Translations under genes and position numbers: made by a program
Notes under the pieces: generated by a model
Database searches by the model: none
What the model saw: the letters and a program-made list of their open reading frames with translations, nothing else
What the model was told of the DNA's origin: nothing
Shown here: positions 45,495 through 57,195 of the stretch, piece after piece
Numbering within the stretch: the first letter of the stretch is position 1
Layout of the letters: the number at the start of each line of letters is the position of its first letter
Source: Methanothermobacter wolfeii
GTDB taxonomy: Archaea > Methanobacteriota > Methanobacteria > Methanobacteriales > Methanothermobacteraceae
Assembly: GCF_025397995.1 (NCBI RefSeq)
Contig: NZ_CP104550.1
Coordinates: 216,001 to 280,000 of the forward strand
DNA length: 64,000 nucleotides
Direction of reading: 5' to 3'

Positions 45495-46322
45495 ATGGAT
45501 GTAAAGATCAGGAACCTTATCATAATCATCATTATCATAGCCCTTGCTTACTTCATGATAAAGCCAGGAGCCAACTATGAGAGAATCGAAATTGCAGGCT
45601 CAACCTCTGTTCAGCCGGTGGCAGAGAAACTTGCCGCTGAATACATGAAGAAACACCCAAACGTAAGGATAAATGTTCAGGGCGGCGGTTCAGGTATGGG
45701 TATAAGGACGGCTCAGCAGGGAGTGGTTGATATAGGAACAAGTTCAAAGGCCCTTAAACCTGAAGAAAAGGATGATCTCAGGGAGTACGTAATAGGAAAG
45801 GATGGCATAATAATAGCGGTAAACCACAGAAACCCCGTTGATGATCTTACAGATGAACAGCTCAGGGACATATTCAGCGGCAAGATCAGGAACTGGAAGG
45901 AAGTTGGCGGTCCTGATGCCGAGATACATGTCATAGTCCGTGAGGAAGGATCAGGAACACGGAGTTCATTCGTGAGTCTTGTGATGAAGAATACGAAGAT
46001 AAGATCCGATGCAATCGTACAGGGATCCACCGAGTCTGTAAAGCAGGCAGTAAAGAGTGATCCGTATGCCATAGGATTTGTTTCAATGGCCCACATGAGC
46101 CCTGATGTAAAGGCCCTTGAGGTGAATGATGTCACACCCTCAGAGACCACGGTGGCAGATGGTTCTTACCCCCTTGTTGTACCCTTCGAGTTCCTTACAA
46201 AGGGAGAACCGGAAGGTGCTGTTAAGGACTTCATAGACTGGGTATTTTCACCTGAGGGTCAGGCAATCGTCAGGAGCCAGAAGGTTGTTCCTGCAATAGC
46301 AAATGTTTCAGATGACACATAG
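45495..46322 (+). CDS. pstS: Phosphate ABC transporter substrate-binding protein PstS (second copy)
   Basis: A paralogue of the preceding gene, 275 residues, with an Ile-rich N-terminal anchor ([15 protein letters not shown]) and the same [23 protein letters not shown] block, [15 protein letters not shown] loop and [20 protein letters not shown] end. A 53-base stretch (45606-45658) is identical to the first copy. GGTGAT four bases before the ATG at 45495 sets the start. Whether the two copies differ in affinity cannot be read. Confidence 0.92.
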   Translation: MDVKIRNLIIIIIIIALAYFMIKPGANYERIEIAGSTSVQPVAEKLAAEYMKKHPNVRINVQGGGSGMGIRTAQQGVVDIGTSSKALKPEEKDDLREYVIGKDGIIIAVNHRNPVDDLTDEQLRDIFSGKIRNWKEVGGPDAEIHVIVREEGSGTRSSFVSLVMKNTKIRSDAIVQGSTESVKQAVKSDPYAIGFVSMAHMSPDVKALEVNDVTPSETTVADGSYPLVVPFEFLTKGEPEGAVKDFIDWVFSPEGQAIVRSQKVVPAIANVSDDT

Positions 46323-46333
46323 GAGGTATAGGA

Positions 46334-47209
46334 ATGATTAGCAGAACAAGGGAAATGTTGATTGAGAGGGGTCTTTTTATAGTCGCAATCTTTTCCATCA
46401 TCACGATCCTTCTCATCATAATCTTCATCTTCAGGGAAGGATTCCCGGTATTGCAGGAATATGGGGTCCTTCAGTTCATATTTGGACTGGACTGGGCGCC
46501 ATCTGATGGTAAATATGGTGTTTTCACCATGATTGTAGGATCCCTCTGCATCACCCTCCTCTCCCTTGCAATAGCAGTTCCATTATCAATTCTATGCGCA
46601 ATATTCATGGCTGAGGTGGCGCCTCAACTGATGCGCAAAATCCTGAAACCTGTTATAGAGACCCTTGCCGCAATACCCTCAGTTGTCTACGGCTTCTTTG
46701 GCCTGATAATACTGGTCCCCTTTGTGAGGGAAAACATTGGCGGCACAGGCTTCGGGATGCTCACAGCATCACTGATACTCACAGTCATGATAATGCCAAC
46801 GATAATAAGCGTATCCGAGGACGCCATAAGATCGGTGCCCCTTGAATACAAGGAGGCATCCCTAGCCCTGGGAGCAACCCAGTGGCAGACCATAAGGCGA
46901 GTCATATTCCCGGCAGCCATACCAGGCATAATCACATCCATAATCCTCGGGATGGGCCGGGCAATCGGGGAGACCCTCGCCGTTATAATGGTCGCAGGAA
47001 ACGTTACCCAGATCCCATCATCCATACTAGACCCTGTAAGGGCCCTGACATCAAACATAGCCCTTGAAATGGGATACGCAACAGGACTGCACTACAGCGC
47101 CCTCTTCGGGACAGCCATAATCCTCTTTGTGATGATAATGGTCCTTCTTGTCATTGCAAACTACTTCCACTACAAGAAGAAGATAGTGGTGGGTGGAGGA
47201 TACCTCTAG
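46334..47209 (+). CDS. pstC: Phosphate ABC transporter permease PstC
   Basis: A 291-residue inner membrane permease with six hydrophobic segments and the MetI-like coupling loop [45 protein letters not shown] and [18 protein letters not shown] are PstC hallmarks. It follows the second pstS by 11 bases and precedes pstA. Confidence 0.93.
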   Translation: MISRTREMLIERGLFIVAIFSIITILLIIIFIFREGFPVLQEYGVLQFIFGLDWAPSDGKYGVFTMIVGSLCITLLSLAIAVPLSILCAIFMAEVAPQLMRKILKPVIETLAAIPSVVYGFFGLIILVPFVRENIGGTGFGMLTASLILTVMIMPTIISVSEDAIRSVPLEYKEASLALGATQWQTIRRVIFPAAIPGIITSIILGMGRAIGETLAVIMVAGNVTQIPSSILDPVRALTSNIALEMGYATGLHYSALFGTAIILFVMIMVLLVIANYFHYKKKIVVGGGYL

Positions 47210-47219
47210 GAGGATAACC

Positions 47220-48071
47220 ATGTCATTCAGGATAATATCACCAAAGACGAGCCAGAAAATCATGAACGCAGTATTCTGGGCTTCAGGGCTTGTAACGGTA
47301 CTCATACTCCTCGTTATAATCGGTTACATAATTTTAAAGGGGTTCCCGGCACTGACCCCAGAGTTCATCCTATCAGAACCGGTTGACTCTGGAAGGGCCG
47401 GCGGAATCGCCCCCATGATAGTATCGAGCATCTACGTAACCCTCATTGCAGGTATAATCGCAACACCAATGGGAGTGGGTGCGGCAATATACATGACAGA
47501 ATACGCCACAGAAGAACGGATAGTGAAACTCATAAAGTTCGGCGCGGAGACACTGGCATCCATCCCATCCATAGTCTTCGGGCTCTTCGGCCTATCATTC
47601 TTCGTGGTTTTCCTGGGTCTTGGATGGACCATCCTCTCAGGGGGCCTTGTACTGGCCCTCATGGCCCTCCCCACAATATTCCAGGTTGCACAGGTATCGG
47701 TTGAGACAGTTCCCCAGTCATACAGGGAGGGGAGCCTTGCACTGGGGGCAACAAAATGGGAGACAATTTACCGTGTCGTTGTACCGGCAGCCCTGCCAGG
47801 TATAACAACGGGTGTCATCCTGGGGATGGCGAGGGCAATATCAGAGGCAGCGGCGGTGATGTTCGTTGTGGGATCAGCCCTTGCAATGCCTGTCTCGATA
47901 TTCGACCCTGGAAGGCCCCTGCCGCTTCACCTGTACATCCTTGCCACGGAGGGACTTTCACTTCAGAATGCCTATGGAACCGCGGCGGTCCTGGTGATAA
48001 TCGTCCTTGCAATCACGGTACTGACCAATACCCTCGTTGACAGGTACAGGCAGAAGATGATGGGAAGATAG
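47220..48071 (+). CDS. pstA: Phosphate ABC transporter permease PstA
   Basis: The second permease subunit, 283 residues, six membrane segments. The coupling loop is [29 protein letters not shown], and [18 protein letters not shown] and [20 protein letters not shown] match PstA. AGGAGGATAACC precedes ATG 47220; an in-frame extension to 47193 would overlap pstC and is rejected. pstB begins ten bases after its stop. Confidence 0.93.
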   Translation: MSFRIISPKTSQKIMNAVFWASGLVTVLILLVIIGYIILKGFPALTPEFILSEPVDSGRAGGIAPMIVSSIYVTLIAGIIATPMGVGAAIYMTEYATEERIVKLIKFGAETLASIPSIVFGLFGLSFFVVFLGLGWTILSGGLVLALMALPTIFQVAQVSVETVPQSYREGSLALGATKWETIYRVVVPAALPGITTGVILGMARAISEAAAVMFVVGSALAMPVSIFDPGRPLPLHLYILATEGLSLQNAYGTAAVLVIIVLAITVLTNTLVDRYRQKMMGR

Positions 48072-48081
48072 AGGTGATAAA

Positions 48082-48834
48082 ATGTACAGAATCGAAGTTG
48101 AAGACCTCAATGTTTACTTTGACGAGGCCCATATACTGAAGGACATAAATCTGAAGATTCCAACTAACACGGTCACAGCCCTTATAGGACCATCAGGGTG
48201 CGGCAAATCCACCTTCGTAAGGACCCTTAACAGGATGAATGATGTAATCCCCGGTTTCAGACATGAGGGAAAGGTTTACCTTGATGGAAAGGACATCTAC
48301 GACCCTGACATGGACGTTGTTGAGCTACGTAAGAAGGTGGGGATGGTATTCCAGAAACCCAACCCCTTCCCCAAGTCCATATTTGAGAACGTTGCATACG
48401 GTCTCAGGGTCCACGGTCACACCGACCGGGACTTCATAGAGGAAAGGGTGGAGGAGAGCCTCAGGGCAGCCGCCCTCTGGGATGAGGTCAAGGACAAACT
48501 TGATAAATCAGCCCTCGGACTCTCAGGGGGTCAGCAGCAGAGGCTCTGCATTGCAAGGACCATAGCCATTGAACCTGAGGTTATACTGATGGACGAACCA
48601 TGCTCAGCCCTTGATCCGATATCAACCACCAAGATAGAGGACCTTATACATAAACTGAAAAGGGACTACACCATAATCATCGTAACCCACAACATGCAGC
48701 AGGCAACGAGGGTTTCAAAGTACACGGCCTTCTTCCTGCACGGTGAAATCGTTGAAAGCGGCCTTACAGAGAAGATATTCATAGAGCCCAAGGATAAAAG
48801 GACTGAGGATTATATAACCGGCAGATTCGGCTAA
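48082..48834 (+). CDS. pstB: Phosphate ABC transporter ATPase PstB
   Basis: The 250-residue ATPase energises phosphate import. Walker A is GPSGCGKST (about residues 36-44), the Q loop is [12 protein letters not shown] (typical of PstB), the signature is [15 protein letters not shown], and Walker B is [21 protein letters not shown] lies upstream of its ATG. It is followed within about 25 bases by phoU, as in bacterial pst operons. Confidence 0.95.
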   Translation: MYRIEVEDLNVYFDEAHILKDINLKIPTNTVTALIGPSGCGKSTFVRTLNRMNDVIPGFRHEGKVYLDGKDIYDPDMDVVELRKKVGMVFQKPNPFPKSIFENVAYGLRVHGHTDRDFIEERVEESLRAAALWDEVKDKLDKSALGLSGGQQQRLCIARTIAIEPEVILMDEPCSALDPISTTKIEDLIHKLKRDYTIIIVTHNMQQATRVSKYTAFFLHGEIVESGLTEKIFIEPKDKRTEDYITGRFG

Positions 48835-48857
48835 AAATTTTAATGGTGAACTAATTG

Positions 48858-49505
48858 ATGGGTGTTATCCTTGAGAACAAGCTTTTAAAGGTGGCTAATG
48901 AGGCTGTGGTGTATGGTGCGGAAACCTCAGACAGGGTGGGGAGATCCGTATCAGTTTATATTAAAAAGGATGTGAAGGCTGCAAGGAAACTAATAGAGAC
49001 AACATCCGGTGTTAATGAGAGGAGCTACAGGATAGAGGATGAATGCCTTAAAATACTCGGACTGCACCAGCCGGTTGCAAAGGACCTCAGGATGGCGTCA
49101 AGCATACTTAGAACAGCCATAGAACTTGAAAGGATAAACATACTGTCAGCGTATATTGCAAGGTATGCCATTGACAGCCAGGATTCTGTAATACCCCCCC
49201 ACATCGAGTTCATGTCCCAGACGGTACAGGAGATGATAAAGGATGGTCTGGGTGCCCTTATGAACAGGGACATCCAGCTCCTTAAACGTTCCACAAAGAA
49301 TTATCTTCAGCTTCAGGAGTTCTATAATCAGCTCTATGAATCCCAGAAGGATTTCATCGAATCATCAGGCAACCTCCTTCTTGTTGCAAGGAACCTTCTC
49401 AGTATGGGCCACCATGTACTGGGTATGGATGACAGGATAGCATACATGATAGTGGGTAAAGGGGTGATACATCATAAGGTCTTCTACAGTGTGCTCATGA
49501 AGTAG
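48858..49505 (+). CDS. phoU: Phosphate uptake regulator PhoU (first copy)
   Basis: PhoU proteins restrain the Pst importer. The 215-residue product has two three-helix PhoU repeats: the first includes IEDECLKILGLHQPVAKDLRMASSILRTAIELERINILSAYIAR, the second ends LLLVARNLLSMGHHVLGMDDRIAYM. It diverges from the second phoU downstream, so the two are not a recent duplication. The ATG at 48858 is preferred over an adjacent TTG. Confidence 0.88.
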   Translation: MGVILENKLLKVANEAVVYGAETSDRVGRSVSVYIKKDVKAARKLIETTSGVNERSYRIEDECLKILGLHQPVAKDLRMASSILRTAIELERINILSAYIARYAIDSQDSVIPPHIEFMSQTVQEMIKDGLGALMNRDIQLLKRSTKNYLQLQEFYNQLYESQKDFIESSGNLLLVARNLLSMGHHVLGMDDRIAYMIVGKGVIHHKVFYSVLMK

Positions 49506-49543
49506 GTCTAATGGTGTTCTACTGCAAGTATTGGGGGGATTAA

Positions 49544-49978
49544 ATGTGGTTACCCTTTGACAACCCAAAGAAGATGGATTACAGCGTCCTTAAAAGGTCA
49601 TCACTCCCTGAATTTGCATATATAAGGGTACTTAACGGTGACACCGAGTCCATAGTATTCCTTGAGAATGAAAGGATAGTGGGGGCATGGCACCTTGACC
49701 TCAACACCCTTGAGGAGAACAATGGCCATACTGCCATGGAAAAAATTGAAATAAACCAGGATTCACTCATTGAGGTGTATGAAGCCGATGAGGATCTTTT
49801 CAGGACACTCATTGAACTGAACGATGAATCAAAACTTTCAATACCCATTGAGGCAGAAATTATACTCAATGAGATGTTTCCTGATGTATCCTCCAGGGAG
49901 GAACTCCTTAAAAAGTACAGGATACAGGTCCCAGGTGACGAGGCCATTGAAAGACTTATCAACGATTATAAATCATAG
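49544..49978 (+). CDS. Uncharacterised 144-residue protein between two phoU genes
   Basis: No family is recognised. The product is acidic and lacks membrane segments. It begins MWLPFDNPKKMDYSVLKRSS, has a strand-rich middle (AYIRVLNGDTESIVFLENERIVGAWHLD), then helices ending in EELLKKYRIQVPGDEAIERLINDY. It is a soluble alpha/beta domain, possibly a sensor or adaptor. GGGGG lies before the ATG, and only 11 bases separate it from the next phoU, so it belongs to the phosphate operon. Confidence 0.8.
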   Translation: MWLPFDNPKKMDYSVLKRSSLPEFAYIRVLNGDTESIVFLENERIVGAWHLDLNTLEENNGHTAMEKIEINQDSLIEVYEADEDLFRTLIELNDESKLSIPIEAEIILNEMFPDVSSREELLKKYRIQVPGDEAIERLINDYKS

Positions 49979-49989
49979 GAGGGTTTTTA

Positions 49990-50649
49990 ATGGAAAAGAA
50001 ATACCCGCGGATATTGTTCCGCAAAAGACTTAAGGATCTCAGAAAGGACATGGAGGAGGTTTCACAGAAAACTCTGAAGACTCATAAACTCGCTGTTGAC
50101 CTCCTCATGGAGTATGATGATGAAAAGAAGGAAAAGGTCATCAGAAACAGCAAGCTCATCGATGAAATGGTATTCGACCTTGAAAGAAAATCAATAAGCC
50201 TTATTGCAGCTGAACAGCCAGTTGCAGGTGACCTGAGATTCATAGAGGCATGTATCAAGGTTGGAAGCCATCTTAAAAGGATAGGTTATCTGGCAGCCAA
50301 CATAGCAGAGGCCGCTGAGAAGCTGAAGGATGAGGAGATACCGAAAAAACCCCTTGAGGACCTGAAGCACATGTCTGACTTTGTCCAGATGATGCTCTCA
50401 AAGGGTATCTACGCCTTCCTTGACCAGAACATGGACATGGCAAGGGAACTCAGACACGACGATGACAAGGTTGATGATCTCTTCGACCAGACCCTTGAAC
50501 ATGTAACAGCAAGCATGTTCAGGGATAAGGAGGCAATATCCTACCTGGTTAACCTCCTATTCATAGCAAGATTCCTTGAGAGGGTCGGGGACAGGGCAGT
50601 CAGCATAGCCGACAGGACAATCTTCATGATAACCTGTGAAAAACCATAA
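49990..50649 (+). CDS. phoU: Phosphate uptake regulator PhoU (second copy)
   Basis: A 219-residue PhoU with both repeats: LIAAEQPVAGDLRFIEACIKVGSHLKRIGYLAANIAEAA and SYLVNLLFIARFLERVGDRAVSIADRTIFM. The ER(V/I)GD motif is intact in the second repeat and KRIGY in the first. GGAGGG precedes its ATG. It is the last gene of the pst-phoU cluster. Confidence 0.9.
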   Translation: MEKKYPRILFRKRLKDLRKDMEEVSQKTLKTHKLAVDLLMEYDDEKKEKVIRNSKLIDEMVFDLERKSISLIAAEQPVAGDLRFIEACIKVGSHLKRIGYLAANIAEAAEKLKDEEIPKKPLEDLKHMSDFVQMMLSKGIYAFLDQNMDMARELRHDDDKVDDLFDQTLEHVTASMFRDKEAISYLVNLLFIARFLERVGDRAVSIADRTIFMITCEKP

Positions 50650-50899
50650 ACCTGACACTCACACCTTTTATTTTTCCTCATATGTTTTTTATTCAGTTAA
50701 GGTGCTTTCTGCTCTTCACTGATGGCTTTTTTTCAGTACCAGATAATGATTTAGCCTTCTAAATCAGATAAATCCTGTTATTCACTTAAAATAATATATT
50801 TCTAAACCCACACATCAGATTCTGTTATTCACTTAAAAAATAATGATTTAACTTGGTGGATTGGAAAAATTAAGAACTGAATCAGCACTCGCATACTGA
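50650..50899. repeat. Convergent intergenic region with short direct repeats
   Basis: CTGTTATTCACTTAAAA occurs at 50775-50791 and 50822-50838, 47 bases apart, and a weaker relative TTTATTCAGTTAAGG lies at about 50689-50703. T-rich tracts just after the phoU stop probably end the pst transcript. The region separates two convergent genes, so a promoter role for the repeats is not expected. The TTCACTTA core also occurs in the palindrome before pstS (44446-44453). Confidence 0.55.
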
Positions 50900-51742
50900 T
50901 TATTCATCCTTGAGGATTGTGGTTGACCTTCTTGCCGCCCAGCACTGTATGCAGACACCCACAGGGAGACCCGCAGTGTGCGTATGGGCTGTTTTTATTT
51001 TAACATCCAGGGCGGTTGTCCTCCCACCCATACCCATGGGTCCTATCCCTGAGTCATTTATTGATCTCAGTATATCCTCTTCAAGGGCTGCGAGGGTTTC
51101 ATCAGGGTTTCTTTCACCCACGCGTCCAAGAAGGGCCTTCTTGGCGAGTTTCATTGCAAGGTCTGATGATCCCCCGATACCAACGCCAACAATCACGGGG
51201 GGGCAGGGCTTTCCACCGGCAGCAAGCACGGTCCTGACCACAAAGTCCTTAACACCATCAATTCCATCTCCAGGAAGACCCATCATGAGGGCGTTGTTGT
51301 TTTCAGAACCAAAGCCCTTGGGCAGCACCGTTATCTCGAGGCTGTCGGTGTCAGCGAGTTCCACATCAATCTGGGGTATGAGGTGGCCGGTGTTTGTCCC
51401 TGTATTCTCCCTGCTAAGGGGATCCACAACGTTCGGTCGGAGGGGCACCTCCATGGTGGCCATTCTAACACCCTCAGCCACGGCTTCATAGAGGTTTTCA
51501 ACCTTCACGTCACCGAGCCTTACAAATACTATGGGGAGTCCCGTGTCCTGACACACAGGAACCTCCTCCTTTCGGGCCATTTCGATGTTATCAAGGATTG
51601 CCTTCAGGTTAAGGAGGGCCAGCTCATCTTCCTCCCTGAGATAGGCCTTTTTAAGTGCAAGGGTAACGTCTTCTGGTATACTGGTAACGGCCTCCTTAAA
51701 TAAACGGCACACTGTCTCCTGGATTCTTTCCTGACCTATCAT
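50900..51742 (-). CDS. fumA: Fumarate hydratase class I, alpha (N-terminal) subunit
   Basis: The two-subunit class I enzymes hydrate fumarate (or dehydrate tartrate) with a labile [4Fe-4S] cluster. This 280-residue subunit has the cluster ligands in [26 protein letters not shown] and CIQCWAARR, plus the segment [15 protein letters not shown]. The beta subunit gene is not in the window. Fumarate belongs to the incomplete reductive citrate pathway that starts from pyruvate, fitting the adjacent por operon. A tartrate dehydratase role is the alternative. Confidence 0.88.
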   Translation of the reverse strand: MIGQERIQETVCRLFKEAVTSIPEDVTLALKKAYLREEDELALLNLKAILDNIEMARKEEVPVCQDTGLPIVFVRLGDVKVENLYEAVAEGVRMATMEVPLRPNVVDPLSRENTGTNTGHLIPQIDVELADTDSLEITVLPKGFGSENNNALMMGLPGDGIDGVKDFVVRTVLAAGGKPCPPVIVGVGIGGSSDLAMKLAKKALLGRVGERNPDETLAALEEDILRSINDSGIGPMGMGGRTTALDVKIKTAHTHTAGLPVGVCIQCWAARRSTTILKDE

Positions 51743-51770
51743 GGAATCACCATATAAATCTAAAAAAAGT

Positions 51771-52202
51771 CTAGTATTTCATTATCTTTTTGAGGCGGCT
51801 GAGCTCCTCCGCTATCTTCTCCCTCTTCGCTGCCATCATGTCCTCCGAACTTTCACTGAGGGCGTTCTTCGGGCATACAGCAACGCAGAGGGGTTTCTCC
51901 CTGTCCACGCAGAGGTCGCATTTCACTGCACAGCCCCTCTCGTTGATGGTTATTGCGCCTATGGGGCATGCGTCCCGGCAGAGTCCGCAACCAATACACT
52001 TCTCCTGGAGGATGACTATGGCCCCATCGATTTCAGTTATGGCATCCTCAGGGCATATGTTAAGGCAGGGGGCTCTCTCAGGGGCACAGTGCATGCAGAA
52101 AACAGGAACACCATCTATGACCCTTATGGCGTTTCTGGGGCAGATCCTTTCACAGCGCATGCACTCGTCACAGAGTTCCGGGCTTGAAACCAGTTCTTTC
52201 AT
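51771..52202 (-). CDS. porF: Pyruvate synthase-associated polyferredoxin PorF
   Basis: A 143-residue protein with several [4Fe-4S] motifs: [40 protein letters not shown] and [17 protein letters not shown]. It has the same architecture as PorE and the polyferredoxin of the cdh operon. In Methanobacteriales porE and porF follow the four catalytic por genes, as here, and are thought to pass electrons between pyruvate synthase and other carriers. Confidence 0.88.
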   Translation of the reverse strand: MKELVSSPELCDECMRCERICPRNAIRVIDGVPVFCMHCAPERAPCLNICPEDAITEIDGAIVILQEKCIGCGLCRDACPIGAITINERGCAVKCDLCVDREKPLCVAVCPKNALSESSEDMMAAKREKIAEELSRLKKIMKY

Positions 52203-52213
52203 TGTTTATCCTC

Positions 52214-52702
52214 CTATTCAAGTTTCTGCCGGGCCTTCCTCTTGGCTGTGAGGATGTCCAGGACGTCGGATCTCCTCTGACCCTTACTTACACCTGACAT
52301 TTTTGATATGAACCTGTTCTGTTTTTCAAGTTTGAGTTTCTCAGTGTCTATCTTGCTGAGGGCCCTCTTTGAACATGCCTTTACACATGCAGGTGTATCA
52401 AGGTCAGGGCACTGGTTGCATTTCTGGGCCTTGCGGCCCTCCATAACCACGGCACCGAAGGGGCATACCAGCATGCAGAGCCCGCATCCGATGCACCTTT
52501 CAGGGTTAACGTCATCATCAATGGCCTCGGTGGGACATATTGTTCTGCAGGGGGCGTCTTCGCACTGCTGGCATATTATTGGATAGTATACTCCTTCAAC
52601 CTCCCGGATCATTATCCTTGAGGCGCCATAAAGTTTTTCACAGGCCTCCTCACAGTCCCTGCAGCCATCACAGAGTTCTGGCTGAATAACGATTTTCTGC
52701 AA
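52214..52702 (-). CDS. porE: Pyruvate synthase-associated polyferredoxin PorE
   Basis: A 162-residue polyferredoxin with motifs [38 protein letters not shown] and [16 protein letters not shown], followed by a basic C-terminal tail (about 120-162; [20 protein letters not shown]) that PorF lacks. Translation starts at TTG 52702, preceded by GGGGGATG. It lies 11 bases upstream of porF and 12 downstream of porB. Confidence 0.88.
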   Translation of the reverse strand: MQKIVIQPELCDGCRDCEEACEKLYGASRIMIREVEGVYYPIICQQCEDAPCRTICPTEAIDDDVNPERCIGCGLCMLVCPFGAVVMEGRKAQKCNQCPDLDTPACVKACSKRALSKIDTEKLKLEKQNRFISKMSGVSKGQRRSDVLDILTAKRKARQKLE

Positions 52703-52714
52703 ACCACATCCCCC

Positions 52715-53581
52715 TCATATCCTGAGATCCGCGCAGACCCTGTCAACATACTCCTGGATCTTCGCCTTCTCTTCCTCTGTAAGGTGCCTGAACCTCTTCT
52801 GGGCGTCCAGGTATTCCTCAACTGGTTTTCTCTGGACGGGCCTGTAGGTGACCCTGAACTCCCCATCATCTATCTCATACAGTATCCAGGATCCTGTCTC
52901 AACTGCAAGCCTTCCAAGCTCGATGGTCTTTGACGGATCAAAGCCCCACCCTGTTGTGCATGGCTGATGGAGGTGTATGTATGCGGGGCCATCTGTTTCA
53001 GCTGCCTTTTTAACCTTCTCCATGAAGTCCTCAGGGTAGGATATGGATGCTGTTGCAACGTAGGGCACCCCGTGGGCCGCCATTATAAGGGGCATGTTTT
53101 TCTTTGGCTTGTCCTCACCGAAGCTTTCCTTTCCATGGGGTGATGTTGTTGTTGAGGCACCGTAGGGTGTTGAACCGCTCCTCTGTATACCCGTGTTCAT
53201 ATAGGCCTCGTTATCATAGCAGATGTAGATTATGTTATGGCCCCTCTCCATTGCACCTGAGAGTGCCTGCAGTCCGATGTCTGCTGTTCCACCATCACCT
53301 GCAAAGGCCACAACATTAACATCGTCCTTTCCCTTTGCCCTTAGGGCTCTCTCAACCCCTGATGCCACCGCAGCAGCGTTTTCAAATGCCACATGTATCC
53401 AGGGTATTTCCCATGCAGTTTCAGGATAGGGGGTTGTTATAACCTCCAGGCATCCTGTGGCTGAAACCGCGACCGTGTTCTTACCCAGAACCTTTAGCGC
53501 AAGTCTGACTCCAACTGTTGCACCGCAACCAGCGCATCCGCGGTGTCCGGGGGCCAGAAATTCTTCTTCAGGTATTTTCAT
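52715..53581 (-). CDS. porB: Pyruvate synthase (pyruvate:ferredoxin oxidoreductase) beta subunit
   Basis: PorB binds thiamine diphosphate and a [4Fe-4S] cluster; the complex carboxylates acetyl-CoA to pyruvate. The 288-residue protein begins [29 protein letters not shown] with the first cluster cysteines, has the TPP motif [37 protein letters not shown] and the late Cys in [17 protein letters not shown] precedes ATG 53581. It overlaps porA by four bases. Confidence 0.94.
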   Translation of the reverse strand: MKIPEEEFLAPGHRGCAGCGATVGVRLALKVLGKNTVAVSATGCLEVITTPYPETAWEIPWIHVAFENAAAVASGVERALRAKGKDDVNVVAFAGDGGTADIGLQALSGAMERGHNIIYICYDNEAYMNTGIQRSGSTPYGASTTTSPHGKESFGEDKPKKNMPLIMAAHGVPYVATASISYPEDFMEKVKKAAETDGPAYIHLHQPCTTGWGFDPSKTIELGRLAVETGSWILYEIDDGEFRVTYRPVQRKPVEEYLDAQKRFRHLTEEEKAKIQEYVDRVCADLRI

Positions 53582-54729
53582 CGTGATTCCTCCTTGAGGC
53601 CAATCCATGTAACATTCCTTTCAGGATTCTCTGTTTTTTCAACAATCTCCTCAATATGTGCCGGTGTGATGTCCCGTCCACCGAGACCCACTATGAAGCC
53701 ATAAACTTCTTTATCAGGAAGGGCTGCCCTGATCTCTGTGTAGAGGGCTCCTCCAACACTGAAGGTTATGTTTTTATCAAGCACCGCGATTTTATCAGCA
53801 TTCCTAACAGCCTTCTCAATCTCCTTGACAGGGAATGGTCTATGTATCCTCACCTTGAGGAGTCCGGCATTAACTCCCCTGTCCCTGAGGTCATCAACAA
53901 CCTCCCTTATGGTGCTGCAGACTGATCCCATGGCCACAAGCACTATGCTTGCATCTTCACACCTGTATTCCTCAACAAAACCGTATTCCCTGCCAAATAT
54001 TTCCATGAACTCCCTGTTAGCCCTTTCAATGACCTTTCTGGAATTCTCCATGGCCATTTCAATCTCGTATCGTGCCTCCATGTAATATTCAGGGTCCGTG
54101 AAGGTCCCCAGTGACATGGGTGTTTCAGGGTCAAGGACAGCCTGTGGCTGGAATTCGGGCAGGAATGACGCGACATCATCCTCGGAGGGTATATCTACGG
54201 GTTCAACTGTATGGGTCAGTATGAATCCATCCAAGCAGACCATGCTTGGCAGGAGCACGTCGCTGTCCTCCGAGACCCTGTAGGATAGGAGTACTGAGTC
54301 AAGGGCTTCCTGCCCGTTCTCCACGTATATCTGCATCCATCCAGAGTCCCTTTCAGCTATTGAGTCCTGCTGGTCGTTCCATATGCTAAGCGGGGCTGAG
54401 AGGGCACGGTTTGCATTTGCCATTACAATAGGGTTCCTGAGCCCTGCTGCCACATAGATTATCTCATGCATGAGTGCCAGCCCCTGGGATGATGTGGCTG
54501 TAAATACACGGGCACCGGCGCCTGAAGCACCCACACATGCGCTCATGGCGCTGTGCTCTGATTCAACCCTTATGTATTCTGCTCTGAGTTCGCCGTCGGC
54601 TACAAACTTTGCAAGGTACTCTGATATGGATGTCTGGGGGGTTATGGGGTAGACCGGGATGACTTCTGGCTTTGCAAGTTTAACAGCCTCTGCAACGGCC
54701 TGATTTGCGGATATAACTTTAAGAACCAT
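53578..54729 (-). CDS. porA: Pyruvate synthase alpha subunit
   Basis: A 383-residue subunit with the N-terminal pyrimidine-binding domain ([64 protein letters not shown]) and C-terminal transketolase-like domain ([40 protein letters not shown]). Together with PorB it forms the catalytic site. It lies between porD and porB, with 12 bases to porD. Confidence 0.95.
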   Translation of the reverse strand: MVLKVISANQAVAEAVKLAKPEVIPVYPITPQTSISEYLAKFVADGELRAEYIRVESEHSAMSACVGASGAGARVFTATSSQGLALMHEIIYVAAGLRNPIVMANANRALSAPLSIWNDQQDSIAERDSGWMQIYVENGQEALDSVLLSYRVSEDSDVLLPSMVCLDGFILTHTVEPVDIPSEDDVASFLPEFQPQAVLDPETPMSLGTFTDPEYYMEARYEIEMAMENSRKVIERANREFMEIFGREYGFVEEYRCEDASIVLVAMGSVCSTIREVVDDLRDRGVNAGLLKVRIHRPFPVKEIEKAVRNADKIAVLDKNITFSVGGALYTEIRAALPDKEVYGFIVGLGGRDITPAHIEEIVEKTENPERNVTWIGLKEESR

Positions 54730-54741
54730 TTAAAGTCTCTC

Positions 54742-54987
54742 CTACTTTTCTCTCTCCATTTTGATTGCTTTAACGGGGCATTCCTCTGCACATATCCCGC
54801 AGCCCTTACAGTAATCATAGTCAATGTCATGTTCCTTATTTATGCAGCCTTCGGGGCAGAAAAGGATGCAGTTATCACAGTCTATACATTTATCCTTATC
54901 GAGAACAGGTTTAAATGTCCTCCAGCTGCCCGTCTTATTTTTACGTGTGCTTCCTGGTTCCCTGACAGTTGCTCCAAGTGATTCCAT
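54742..54987 (-). CDS. porD: Pyruvate synthase delta subunit (ferredoxin-type)
   Basis: The 81-residue electron-transfer subunit has two classical [4Fe-4S] motifs, [15 protein letters not shown] and [15 protein letters not shown]. The start [13 protein letters not shown] at 54987 is favoured because GGTGA of the porG stop region lies five bases upstream; two further in-frame starts (54990, 54996) would add one or three residues. Translation is coupled to porG. Confidence 0.92.
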   Translation of the reverse strand: MESLGATVREPGSTRKNKTGSWRTFKPVLDKDKCIDCDNCILFCPEGCINKEHDIDYDYCKGCGICAEECPVKAIKMEREK

Positions 54988-54992
54988 CATCT

Positions 54993-55526
<534 letters not shown>

Positions 55527-55554
55527 AGTTTACCTCCATTTCTCATTGTTAATC

Positions 55555-55577
55555 ATTATAAATTTTTAATATATATA
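55555..55577. promoter_or_regulatory. Divergent TATA elements of the por operon and the DHPS-like gene
   Basis: ATTATAAAT at 55555-55563 reads as a TATA box for the leftward por operon, and TTTAATATATATA just beyond it serves the rightward gene. The two cores are within about 20 bases, so the promoters may compete or be regulated together. Confidence 0.5.
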
Positions 55578-55612
55578 CATGTTGGTCCATTAAAATTAAT
55601 AGGGGTAATGAA

Positions 55613-57184
55613 ATGAAGGTCCTTATAATCACAGGAAAACTCGCAGAAAGCACCGTGAGGCAGGCATCATCTGTTTCAGACCATGAGGTTCATGTTCACG
55701 TCGTTGAAATCCCGATCGCGGCCTTTTTAACACCACGAAGGATAATATCTGAGATCAGTAAGATGAACTTTTCGGCATCAGATGAACCAGACATCATAAT
55801 CATACCAGGACTCATACCGAAGGATGCCGGAATAATAAAGGACGAAACAGGGATACCTGCCTATAAGGGCCCTACAGATGCAGCTGACCTCCCCATAGTC
55901 CTGGACCTCCTTGAAAAACTTAAACTATCAACAAAGAAACCTGCAGATAAATTAATAGAGGAGGAGCAGAGAAAAAGAGCCCTGAAGTTCATAGAAGACT
56001 TTGAAAAGGATGTTGAAAGGAGGAAGAGGCTCCTTGAAAGGGATGAAAACATACTTGTCGGCGGACTGCCTGTTGGAAGGGACTTTCCAATGAGGGTCCT
56101 TGCAGAGGTTGCAAACGCACCCTTCCTGTCTGAGGAAAAACTGAAGGCAAGGATAGAGTATTTCATAAGAAGCGGCGCAGACATGATCGACCTTGGAATG
56201 ATAGCAGGAGAGGACAATTCAGACATGATCCCGGAGATAATTGAAACTGCACGTTCGGCTGCAGGCAACACACCGGTCAGCATTGACAGCCTCAACCCCT
56301 CTGAAATTGAAGTCGCGGCAGAATGCGGTGCTGACATGATCCTCAGCCTTGACCATGGAAACTACAGGGAGGTCATGGGTGTCCTTAAAAAGAACAGTGT
56401 GCCGGCGGTGATCCTCCCAACAGATTACAGTGAGGGGTGGGTCCCTGAGACACCTGAGGAGAGGGTTGGATCCCTTGAGGAGCTCCGGAGAAAATGCCAT
56501 GGACTGGATGTTATTGCAGACCCTGTCCTTGACCCGGTTAACAGCAGAAGCATAGTGGAATCCATCATCGCCTGCAGGAATTATGCTGAAAGAAACCCTG
56601 AACCTGTATTCTTTGGAATCGGGAACGTCACAGAACTCCTTGATACAGACTCAACAGGTGTCAACGCACTCCTTGCAAGTATTGGAATGGAACTTGGTGT
56701 CAGCGTACTTTTCACACCCGAAGAGAGCGGCAAGACAAGGGGAAGCGTCTATGAACTCTCTGTGGCATCCAAGATGATGTTCCTTGCAGAGAACAGGGGA
56801 TCCGTGCCCAAGGACCTTGGAATAAACCTTGTACTCTTCAAGGACAAAAGACCGATTCGGGGGATAAAGGAGGACATCAATGTACCTGTAATCATGGCCG
56901 AGGGGGGTATGAAATTCGTAAGGGACAGGAAGGGCAGCTTCAAGATTACGGTGGAGGATGGGATGATAAGGGCGGTTCTATACGATAAAATGGAGCCTGT
57001 GGTGACCATCACATCAGACAGTGCTAAAAAAATATATGAGGAAATCATCAATAGAAATCTTGTAAGCAGAATGGAACATGCAGCATACCTTGGGGCAGAA
57101 CTACAGAAGGCTGAAATCGCCCTGAAGACAGGTAAAGGTTACGTACAGGACTTTGAACTCTTCAGAAAACTCTTTCCCATGTAA
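55613..57184 (+). CDS. Dihydropteroate synthase-like protein
   Basis: A 523-residue protein of the archaeal DHPS-like family. Residues about 1-90 form a separate N-terminal domain ([19 protein letters not shown]), a charged helix follows, then a TIM-barrel core from about 145 with [34 protein letters not shown] and [21 protein letters not shown], as in dihydropteroate synthase. A role in tetrahydromethanopterin synthesis has been suggested for the family but is not shown here. It is transcribed divergently from por. Confidence 0.82.
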   Translation: MKVLIITGKLAESTVRQASSVSDHEVHVHVVEIPIAAFLTPRRIISEISKMNFSASDEPDIIIIPGLIPKDAGIIKDETGIPAYKGPTDAADLPIVLDLLEKLKLSTKKPADKLIEEEQRKRALKFIEDFEKDVERRKRLLERDENILVGGLPVGRDFPMRVLAEVANAPFLSEEKLKARIEYFIRSGADMIDLGMIAGEDNSDMIPEIIETARSAAGNTPVSIDSLNPSEIEVAAECGADMILSLDHGNYREVMGVLKKNSVPAVILPTDYSEGWVPETPEERVGSLEELRRKCHGLDVIADPVLDPVNSRSIVESIIACRNYAERNPEPVFFGIGNVTELLDTDSTGVNALLASIGMELGVSVLFTPEESGKTRGSVYELSVASKMMFLAENRGSVPKDLGINLVLFKDKRPIRGIKEDINVPVIMAEGGMKFVRDRKGSFKITVEDGMIRAVLYDKMEPVVTITSDSAKKIYEEIINRNLVSRMEHAAYLGAELQKAEIALKTGKGYVQDFELFRKLFPM

Positions 57185-57195
57185 ATGCACTCATT

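Noticed and set aside
50689..50838. Short CRISPR-like array after phoU
   Set aside because: Only two exact 17-base copies and one poor copy, with unequal spacing; no cas genes.
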